A stretch of 64,000 bases of DNA from Petunia secreta (Eukaryota > Streptophyta > Magnoliopsida > Solanales > Solanaceae), in the NCBI GenBank assembly GCA_029990175.1, contig JARKIP010000049.1:9836001-9900000 (forward strand). Direction: 5' to 3'. Under the pieces are notes generated by a model. The model was not told where the DNA came from and ran no database searches. It saw only the letters and a list, made by a program, of their open reading frames with translations. A program made the position numbers and the translations under genes. Every line of letters begins with the position of its first letter. Positions within the stretch are counted from its first letter, which is position 1. This document shows positions 23,290 to 32,508 of this stretch, in pieces.

Positions 23290-25050
23290 GTGAGTCCAAA
23301 TTGGGAGCTTCCATTCGAACTCATGTGTGACGCTAGCGACGTGGCTTTGGGAGCCGTGCTAGGTCAAAGGGTAGAGAAGATGTTTCATCCTATCTACTAC
23401 GCAAGTAAAACAATGAATGGGGCTCAAATGAATTACACAGTGACGGAGAGAGAGCTTCTAGCAATAGTTTTTGCCTTTGAGAAATTTCGAGCATACTTGG
23501 TGGGGTCGAAAACAATTGTCCATACCGACCACTCCGCTATCCGGTACTTGATGGCAAAGAAGGATTCCAAGGCAAGACTCATTCGTTGGGTGTTACTTCA
23601 TCAAGAGTTCGACATTGAGGTGATAGATAGAAAGGGGACCGAGATCCAAGTGGCGGATCATTTGTCACGGTTAGAGGAGGAAGGTCGCCCAAAAGAAGAA
23701 GTGGAGATAAATGATACATTTCCGGACGAAAGGATCTTGGCCGTGTCTTGGGAAGCAATCCCTTGGTATGGCGACTTAGCCAATTTCATAGTTGGGGGAG
23801 TCCACCCCGAAGACTTCACGTTTTATCAAAAGAAGAAGTTGGCAAAAGATGCAAGGTTCTATTATTGGGATGAGCCCTATCTCTTTAGGGTATGTGTTGA
23901 TGGAATCATCCGACGATGTGTTGCCGAGTACGAGCAAGAGGCCATTATGAATGGGTGTCATTCTTCGCCTTACGGAGGACATCATGGTGGAGTTAGGACG
24001 GCGGCTAAGGTGCTACAATGTGGCTTCTTTTGGCCAACCTTGCACAAGGATGCCCATGCTTGGGTCAAGAATTGTAATCAATGCCAACGGATGGGGGGAA
24101 TTTCGAGAAAGCATGAAATGCCAATGAACCCCATTGTGGAGGTTGAATTGTTTGATGTATGGGGGATTGACTTCATGGGACCTTTTGTGAGCTCATATGG
24201 AAACAAATACATTTTGGTGGCGGTTGACTATGTGTCTAAGTGGGTGGAAGCTGTTGCGCTCCCCAACAATGAAGCCAAGAGTGTATTGAGTTTCTTGAAA
24301 AATAACATCTTTTCAAGATTTGAGACTCCAAGAGCTATCATTAGTGATGGTGGGAGTCATTTTTGCAACCGTGCCTTCTCGAATCTCCTTCAAAAATATG
24401 GAGTGAAACACAAGATTGCAACTCCCTACCATCCTCAAACAAGTGGCCAAGTCGAGGTGTCGAACCGGGAAGTAAAGAACATTCTTGCCAAAACGGTTAA
24501 TGCAAATAGAACCGATTGGGCAAGAAAGCTTGATGAAGCTCTATGGGCTTACCGAACCGCGTACAAAACTCCAATTGGGATGTCTCCATTCAAGTTAGTG
24601 TTCGAAAAAGCTTGCCATTTACCGGTGGAACTTGAACACAAAGCCTTATGGGCATTGAAGAAATTGAACATGGATTGGGATGATGCCGCCAATGCAAGAA
24701 TCTCAAATTTGCATGAGCTTGATGAATTCCGGTTCCTAGCCTATGAGAATGCAATGATCTACAAGGAGAAAATGAAAATGCTCCATGATTCTAGGATTTG
24801 GAACCGGACGTTCAAAGAAGGAGATGTCGTGTTGTTGTTCGACACTCGCTTAAAGCTATTCCCGGGCAAGCTCAAGTCCAAGTGGAAGGGACCTTTCAAG
24901 GTGGTAGGAGTTACTCCTTATGGTTCCGTTGATTTGCAATCGAAAGAAGGCGGAAGAACTTTCCGGGTCAATGGGCATAGAGTGAAGCACTACTTGGGAT
25001 GCGACGCCGAAGTTGATAAAGTGGCGTGCATCTACCTTGATAAACCTTGA
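23290..25050 (+). pseudogene. Athila RNase H and integrase (586 codons open)
   Basis: RNase H occupies about residues 1-130 (FELMCDASD, TERELLAIVFAFEKF, HTDHSAI, VADHLSRL). The zinc-binding part of integrase follows (about 195-265, GCHSSPYGGHHGG and CNQCQ). The core carries D in VWGIDFMGPF, D in IISDGGSHF and E in TSGQVEVSNRE. The C-terminal domain reads FPGKLKSKWKGPFKVV. This piece is uninterrupted to the stop at 25048-25050 and is the best-preserved part of the element. Because upstream pol is frameshifted, it has no route to normal translation as gag-pol. The first codon of the open frame is GTG, not a real start. Confidence 0.93.
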
Positions 25051-25282
25051 GAAAACAAAGTCAAAACCGTCGTGCCGGGACGTTAAATTAGGCGCTTCTT
25101 GGGAGGCAACCCATGTTTAAATTCATGCATGTTTTGTAGATATATTGTGATGCTCCTCACTTGTTCTTGAGTGGATAGTGTTTGCAGGTGTGAAGATGAT
25201 CAAAAGTGAAGAAACGAGTCCAATTGTGGCTTAAGGAATGGGATCGTGCGGAGTCGTACTCAAAAGTGCGGGCTGAGGGTGA

Positions 25283-25317
<35 letters not shown>

Positions 25318-26405
25318 GAGAAGGCACAACATTGTGCTACCTAGCACAATTGGTAGCACAATTGTTATGAAGCCACTGCCCAAAAATGGAGAATTGTGCG
25401 GGTCAGCACAATTTTTTGCGACCGCACAACTCCTCCAGCAGCATCGCACAATCAATTTGTCACTTGTGCGGCACCACACAATATTGTGCGGTCGCACAAA
25501 GTGATGGGCAGGGGTAAATCTGTCAATGATCAGGTAAGTATAAGTTTAAACTCCCTCCTTCCTTCTTCATTTCAAAAAATGACAAACAAAAGAGAGAGCA
25601 GATCATCCCACACTCCACAAACACAACACACTTCAAGGATCGATTTAACATCAATCCGGTATGTTTTCTCATCTCTATCTTAAGTTAATTCAAGTCAAGT
25701 AATCCTAGATTTGAAGAAAACCAATAGGTCGAATTAAATCATCCATAGGACCCAATGGGTTCAACCCAAACTTGGGTTACAATCGATCATGGTGAAGTCT
25801 GAGTAACCTATGGATCATGTAAACCCTAACTCATAATCCCAATTCTTGGTTAACAAGAAAAGAAATTTGAACAAATTGAAAATGGGATTAGGGTTACTTC
25901 TTGAATAGGATTTAGTGTGAACCATTGCTTGAATGTGTGAGAGAGTGTCCCAATTGAGAAAATCAAAGGATAGTTGAACCTCGGATAAATAAAGTGCGAT
26001 CACAAATTGTTCAATTTTTGAACATTGTGCGGACCACACAAAAATTGTGCGGACCGCACAATGTGGTCGCACAAGAGCACCAAATAATCTATTAGTTTTC
26101 TTGCAATTGTGCGGTCCGCACAAGTTGAAATTTCCTCTTCGCACAAGGCAGCATGGTTCACTGCTTCTTTTTCACCGATTGTGCTGTACCGCACAATTGA
26201 CTGTCAAAAGGCAATTTTTAGTCACTTTTTGGTAGGTGTTTCCCATGTAAATATTATTAGTCCTCGTTGTTTCTAATCGTGTTTAGGGTGTTTAATTAGT
26301 ATAATTAAGGTAGTATAGAATGTATATATTAAATGTTCGTTTTAGACTAATTTTTTTTCTCTTTTTCTTTTAGGTATCATCACAAATACTAAAGGGAAGC
26401 AAAAG
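25051..26405 (+). other. Athila pol-to-env-position spacer
   Basis: No gene seen. A CGTC/GACG hairpin followed by TTAAAT is at 25068-25084 and a run of 30 A at 25286-25315. Two clusters of TTGTGCGG/CCGCACAA words (25225-25500 and 26020-26205) resemble those in the LTR promoter region. One copy, ATTGTGCGGACCGCACAAT at 26044-26062, is a perfect palindrome around a central A. Confidence 0.6.
25286..25315 (+). repeat. Poly(A) run
   Basis: Thirty consecutive A within the spacer, between two TTGTGC-rich blocks. It could be replication slippage or a captured poly(A). Confidence 0.9.
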
Positions 26406-28199
26406 ATGACTAACAGGACAAAACAAGTGACTAGGGCCCGACAAAGTACCTCACGGGCCAAGCCGAAGCAACAAAAGGACCAAGAGACCTCCCCGAAGAG
26501 GTCGGCCTCATAGAGGGTGGAAAGAGTGAGTGAGTCGAGCCCGAGCTCGAGCTCAGGATCTGATTCGGACTCCCAATTCCAAGGGGTCCCTGACTTTGAT
26601 CCCAAACCGGCCAAGATTGAGAGATTTGTGGTGCCGGACGCTAGGGCCATTTACAATGAGTACACAAAGAAACGCCCTATCTTCCCGGAGAGACGCTTTC
26701 ATATCTCGGGCACGGAGGAGGAGTATGCTCGGATATATGCCAACCTGGATAGACAGGGGTGGTTGGGGTTCTGTGGGCCACCGGGCAAGTACGTCCCCAG
26801 TCTTGTACGTGAGTTCTATGCTAACGGAAAATGCAAGAAGTTCACCGAGAGTAAGGTGGTTGTGCGGGGGACTGAGGTGTATTACGATTGGGATGACTTG
26901 AACGGAATTCTAGGGGTCAACAGAACATGCATAAACCTAGCTTATTCTGAGAAGTTGAGATTAGGGGAAGAGGCTCAGCCATGGTTAGTCTCCATCATAG
27001 CAGCCCCGGGCACCACACCTGCGTGGGCAGCCCCCGGATTCAGTATATACAAGAAGGACCTCAACTTCGAGGCCAAGGCTTGGCTAGGGCTTGTTAGCAG
27101 CAGGTTGATCCCCTCGAAGAATGATACGAAAATCCCGTTGAGGAAAGCAGTGTTGGTTGCCGCCTTGATGGCAAATTATCCTCTCAACCTCGGTGCCATC
27201 ATACTCACAGAGATAGAGAACAGGATGGAGCAGAATGAGACAACCCTCCCTTTTCCCTGTTTATTGACTAGCCTCATCTCCAATGTAAATGTCCCACGGA
27301 TTCCTCATTTGGACGTGGAGATTGAGGCCAGTGGTAGGACTGAGGTGGATAAGATCCATGACGAAGGGAACCCCAGGGACAAGAAGAAGAGGAAGACTAC
27401 CGAGTCGACCACTCTGGATACTCTATTATCTGATGTTGTTCCCACAGCTGGGGAGTCATTCGAGGCAGCCACTCAGGCACCATCTACATCCACACAGGCA
27501 CCATCCTCATCTACAGGCACACCAGCTGCACCTTCTGGGCACCCCGCCTCTCGGGTGCCCCCATCTATCTTAGGCCATGCCTCATTGCTTCAGGTTCCGG
27601 GTGTTGTCGCTGCCACGTCCACGGTGGTGAACACCTTGAACGAGAAGCTGAACACTATTCTCCAGGACCCATTGTTGACAGCGAGAGTGTTCAGGTAGGT
27701 CATGACGCCTATTCAGGAGATCATGCTGCCCATGCAGGAGAGTTTGAGACAACTGGCGGAGGGCCAGAAGGAGCAGACTAGAGAGTTGAAGAAAATGGGG
27801 AAGAGGATGCAGAGGATAGAGCGGCGAGTCGAGGAGGATATCTCGAGCCTGAGAGGAGAGCTATCTAGCCTCTCCAGGGACTTTTACAGCTATTGTCGGG
27901 GTGACTTCTCGTTCTTGGTGGAGACAGAGAGGACATCTGCAGCTGCAGATGTCGATGATGAGGATGACGAGGAGGAGGAGGATCCCGAGCGCGAGGAGCT
28001 TATGAGGCGTTGGGAGCTTGACATCTTGGACAGGCAGGCCACTTCTATGGCTAGGGTTGAGCAGACAGAGACACATGAGCCATTGCCTGCCGCTGCCACC
28101 ACCACTCCACTCCAGACAGAGCCTGCTGATACTCAGCCGACCCTTGAGGGTCCCACTGCTGCTGAGCCATCCAGTTCTCCACCAGCCGCTGAGGGCTAG
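26406..28199 (+). pseudogene. Athila env-position ORF, two in-frame TAG stops
   Basis: One frame from the ATG at 26406 to the TAG at 28197, interrupted by TAG at 26511-26513 and 27696-27698. The N-terminus is basic (RTKQVTRARQ), then Ser-rich. A conserved-looking block contains RFVVPDARAIYNEY, ERRFHISG, GWLGFCGPPGKYVPSLVREFY and VYYDWDDLNGILGV. A Thr/Ser/Pro/Ala tail, a charged heptad segment (about 27740-27870) and an acidic run (DEDDEEEEDPE) follow. It sits where env-like ORFs lie in Athila elements, and resembles proteins often annotated as putative plant transposon protein. I see no signal peptide and no membrane segment, so an envelope role is not supported by sequence. Confidence 0.78.
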
Positions 28200-28255
28200 C
28201 TATGACAGGGAACATTCTTTTACTCATTCTCTTAGATGCTTTCATAACTTTTAGT

Positions 28256-28294
28256 TGCATTGGGGACAATGCATACTTTTAGTTTGGGGGGTGG
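28256..28294 (+). other. Internal hairpin plus G-tract
   Basis: TGCATTG/CAATGCA stem (28256-28262 and 28267-28273) with GGGA tetraloop, then TTTAGTTTGGGGGGTGGG. It lies 57 bases after the env-position stop. The downstream words nearly repeat those of the terminal tract (CTAGTTTGGGGGTG). Confidence 0.6.
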
Positions 28295-30106
28295 GTACTT
28301 AAAGAATGTCTCATGTCACCATATCTTGTATATAAGATGTTTTGAGTACCTTTGTTTGTCATGAACCAAGTATTGTATATAATTGTTTTATCTATGAAAT
28401 GGTATTATGTTTGATGCATGTACAAAAGTGTTTATGTTAAGTTATTAGTACATATGTGTTTAGCAATTCGAAAAACAAAACAAAAACACATGGTACTCCC
28501 ATGAACTACGCTTGGGATGCTACCTTTTCTTTATCTGATTCACTCCCGGGTGATACGTAGGCATCCCATGTGGGCGCGAAAGCCTCATTTGGGTCCGACA
28601 ACCATTTTCATTGTAAATACCATGTTGCATAAAATTTTTGAAATAACCTCCTTGGTTTTTCTTTGCCATGGTTCTTTTCCAAGGAAGTAATTGTATTGAA
28701 CCGGGCAACTCTAGTACTAGTTTAGTATTTAGTTGTGACTAATGATGATTAGTTGTGGATTCTTGCTCCTTAGCAACTTTTGGCATGTTTGGTTCCACCA
28801 TTATTTAATCCTTATCATGTGAGCTTGTTTTGAAAAATGAATAGAAAAACTTAGTTGGTAAATTGTGCTATGATCTTTAAGTTTAACTTTTGGCTCTGAT
28901 GTCACTAATTAGCTCTCATTAGGCTATGAGTAAACTTCGGATACTTAATTGCCTTTGATTGGGACTTGAATATACTCGTCTTCCTTTCTTTACATGTGCC
29001 ATGTGTGGTGAGGTTTTGGTGTGTTCATGTGTGTGCTTCTTGATCTAGAACTTGCCCTAAGTGTGCTTCGAGGCGAAATCCTAGGTGATGCTTGACTTGA
29101 AAAATGATTTTAGGCTTTCTTTGGCCCGCTCAGTAATCTAAAAAGCCTACCCTTGCATTATATCCTTAGTCAACCCTTTGAGCTTAATATCCTTTCCTTT
29201 GGCAACCACATTATTAACCCGGACCAATTCTAAGTGCTTAAAGCACTAACCCTCTCTTTTGGCCCTACCTCCTTGAGTGCATTGAAAGACGTGCAAACTT
29301 AGGCAAAGTGAAAGTGTGGAAATTAATGAAAATCAAAGGAAAATAAATGAAAAGGAAGAGCAACAAAAGCGAGTTGAATTTTTTTTAAAAAAAAAAGTGA
29401 AAAGAAACAAAAAGAAGCAAGTGAAAGAAAAAAAAGAAAAAGAAGAAAAAGAGAATTGATGAATAAAGAGGAGAAAGATTAGTGTATAATCCTCGATTTA
29501 GCAAGGTGTAAGTGCAAGAAAAATGAAGTGTGCCTTAATTTTTGTACGGTGTAGTGCTCAAGGAGGTGTGTAGTCACTATTTGCCCATATTTTACCCCAC
29601 CTTTGACCAAAAGCCTACATTACAACCCTAACAAGTCCTAATTGATTTCGGGTCAAGCATTCCTACATTAGTGGAGAGGTACACGAAGGGCAAGCCTATG
29701 GATCTTTAGTGTGCATGATGAACTTCTTTTGAGAGAGTGAGCGAATTCTTCCTATCATTAATCCCACTTGTGTTATCATTGTATTTTTGTGATTGGGATA
29801 TTCTCTTGAGTGGTGAGGGCACTTGTGAAGTTGAGTCGAGGACTTGTGTTTCACTTTTCAATTGAGGTGAGCAAGCAAAGAGGTGAACTCTTGTGACGAA
29901 GAGGCAAACTTTGAAAGTCTTGTGTCATGGCATGTTTGCCTTCTTTGATGTTTTGTATATGAATGTGATGCTCACATGGTTTGGCTTAATTGTTGGCACC
30001 AACCAATGTCATTAGTTGTTGAACTTGAATCGAGTTTTGGCTTGTTGTGGCTTTAATGAAAAATGCATGAATTGATGAATTACAACTTGGGGACCATTGA
30101 AGTGTG

Positions 30107-30146
30107 TTTTGCTTGAGGACAAGCAAAAGTTCTAGTTTGGGGGTGT
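30107..30146 (+). other. Terminal polypurine tract with hairpin
   Basis: TTTTGCTTG/CAAGCAAAA, 9-bp perfect stem at 30107-30115 and 30120-30128 with AGGA loop, then AGTTTGGGGGTGT ending at the LTR. Confidence 0.75.
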
Positions 30147-31584
30147 TGATAAGTCGGCATTTTACCGACTTTGAGCCTTCCTTTATAGGAACTTTGTGTG
30201 TTTTTAAGCTAATTTCACGACCAATTCTTATGTAATGTTGCGTGATTCCAGGTGCTACTTAGTTTAAACGCTCGAGGCCGGAAACTGAGCGGAAAGAACA
30301 CAAAAGAAGGCCGAGTCGAGTCGAAGTTGGAGTCGTGCGAAATGGAACAAGCTTTCAAGGACTTGTGCGGCTCAGCACAATATTGTGCGATAGCACAATG
30401 CTGAAAAAGACCCAATTGTGTGGTTAGCACAATATTGTGCGGTCAGCACAATTGCTCAGCACAATATTGTGCGGTCAGCACAATGCTTAGCACAATAATG
30501 CAAAAACAAGCAGCAACTACCTCAAGTCTTCAAGGAATTGTGCGGCCAGCACAATCAGCCAGCACAATATTGTGCGGCCAGCACAATATTGTGCGGTCAG
30601 CACAATTGGGACGGAAGAAGATTTTTGTGTAATTTTCTTAGGAGTATAAATAGGAAAGTGAGGGTTTTATTACACAACACTTACACTACATTTTACTCTA
30701 TATTTTGGGCGATTTTGGGAGCCAAGTTGGAGACTTAACATCATTTTGTAAGCTTCTAATCTTGTAACTTTGAATCTTGATTCCATATATCAATTCAATC
30801 TTATGTCCAACATGATTTCATCTTTTCATTACATCTTTATTACTATGATTCAAACCGTAGTTATGAGTAGCTAAACTCATAACTAGGGGTGTAATTATGC
30901 TATTGTGATAGAAAATTAATGGGTGTTGTTCTATTTCACTAACCATAACACAAGTAACAATTATCCAACTCCCCATTACAATAACATCAAAATCCCAAAA
31001 TCCATGATATTTGGGATTTCTTGTCTACATTGCTAGTTAAAGACTCGGAAGAGATTAACTAGTGTAGAATAGTGGAGTTGGCGAGGATTTGAGTTGATAG
31101 GCTATTCATATAGACTAACTCATCTAAAAGGAGTTACGCTCGGAAGAAGTCTCCTTTCCTCGGGTCATTGAGTAGTGCTTCAAGCATTCAACTAAGGCTT
31201 TGACGAGCGGGTTGTGAAAGATCTCTACTAGGCCGGAAGGATTCTAGAGATCACGATCGGAATGCTCGACCATAATTATTCTTGTGTTGGGAAAGTGAAG
31301 TAAAGATACCCATTGGTTGGAAATCACTATTAGTTGGTTGCACCCCTAGTCTAGGAATATCGAACAACTTACTCGTTTAATTGCTTACACTTTAGAATTA
31401 ATCATAGTTTTCATCAAACAAATCATACTTCTAGGACTCAATACTAAACCTCATTTGAATATCTATTTGCAACTCTCTCACTTGACGTGCTAGTTCCCTT
31501 GGAAAATCGACTCCGACTCACATCGGGTATTATACTTTGACGGCCGCCCTTCACTATTAATGGTGTAAGATTGAGCGTGGATCA
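30147..31584 (+). repeat. Athila 3' LTR
   Basis: 1438 bp; it matches 5967-7366 but carries two more 19-bp palindromic units (five GCACAATATTGTGC against three). TATAAATA is at 30645-30652. Confidence 0.95.
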
Positions 31585-31852
31585 CTTGGGCTAACTCTGC
31601 ATTGAGCCTTGCGAATTTGGCTTCTAGCCTCGCGCGCTTAGCTTGGAAACCATCACCGAGGGCTTGAATCTTCGCTTTGGAAGCAGCCTCAGATTCGCGC
31701 AAGTCGGAGCAATACTTGGACAACTTAGCTTTCAACTCAGCTATTTGTCCATTAAAGCTGTCCCTTTGCCTGTCCCAAGCACGAGCAACGCACTGAACCT
31801 CTTCATTCCTCGAGGTTTCAAGCTCGATGTCTCTCAATGACGAAACGAAGCC
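31585..31852 (-). pseudogene. Tat antisense gene, last exon, 5' part
   Basis: The exon starts after a good acceptor (CTGTTTAG at 31860-31853) and reads as a Lys/Glu/Ala-rich helical segment (ELKAKLSKYCSDL, QAKRARLEAKFARLNAEL), probably coiled coil. It is cut by the Athila insertion at 31584/31585 and continues in frame at 5961-5519. No known domain is recognised. Confidence 0.68.
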
Positions 31853-31929
31853 CTAAACAGAAATCATCAAAGAATCAATACAAGTAAACAACCGAGGACA
31901 GAGGTAAAATAAAAGATGACAAGACTTAC

Positions 31930-32425
31930 CCTGAGCGCATTACCAGCAAGGGTGCTGACTAGCTGAGCTGGAGGAAACTGCTGCACGACAGCTTCCTATG
32001 TTGGACCGAGCAAAGGCATAAGGCTCAGAATGTCACTTCAGGTGCTCGCTAACAGGTTCGAGGAGGTCGATACCTCGAGCTTCGCAAGGATTACACTGAG
32101 GATGAAAGCCTCGCAGGTTCAGATTGCGCCCTAACAGCGCCGACCTCTGCCTCTCTCTCAACAGCAGCAACCCCGGCTTCCCCAACTTTGGCTTTGCCTT
32201 TGACCTTGGCAACTGTCGCTTCGGAGTCATGCACTTGGTCTTCAAGATCCATAACTTCAATTTCTGTTCGAGTCTCCAAGCCCTCGGCAGTCTCATCGCT
32301 AGGCTCATCAATCAGCCTTCGGCGTGATTCCATCGCCGCTTCGGGCTGAGGAGAAGCTGCAACCTCGGTATGAGGGTTTACCGAGCGGGAGGGTTTCTTG
32401 GAAACCGCCCTCTTCCTTTTCACAC
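31930..32425 (-). pseudogene. Tat antisense gene, exon with basic N-terminal part
   Basis: An acceptor TTTGTAG ends at 32426 and a donor GTAAGT starts at 31929, giving a 77-base intron before the next exon. The start reads GVKRKRAVSKKPSRS, a basic nuclear-signal-like run, then Glu/Ala/Lys-rich sequence. The main frame meets a stop near 32091, so at least one frame change or stop lies in this exon. No known domain. Confidence 0.55.
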
Positions 32426-32508
32426 CTACAAAGGACAACGTAAAAGAATCTTAAGCGAAAGAATGAAGAGAAGTAAAGACCAATGAGTTAGTCGAAGGCA
32501 GTGCTTAC

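Larger units (their letters stand above)
28200..30146 (+). other. Athila 3' non-coding region
   Basis: About 1.95 kb without a convincing gene. It contains an internal hairpin and G-tract (28256-28294), one copy of the TACGTAGGC hairpin module (28503-28568), a conserved block with CTTCGAGGCGAAAT near 29065, a purine-rich stretch near 29330-29480, and the terminal polypurine module. Confidence 0.7.
5967..31584 (+). mobile_element. Athila-type Ty3/gypsy retrotransposon, interrupted by a nested element
   Basis: LTRs of 1400 and 1438 bp (5967-7366 and 30147-31584) share TGATAAGTCGG...GTGGATCA ends, and the target duplication CTTGG flanks them (5962-5966 and 31585-31589). A TGGCGCC-type PBS follows the 5' LTR and a polypurine tract precedes the 3' LTR. 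The order is gag, protease, reverse transcriptase, RNase H, integrase, then an env-position ORF. Without the nested element and its extra TSD it measures about 14.1 kb. By eye the LTRs differ at about 22 substitutions plus a 38-bp copy-number change. Every coding part is damaged. It inserted into the last exon of the Tat antisense gene. Confidence 0.95.
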
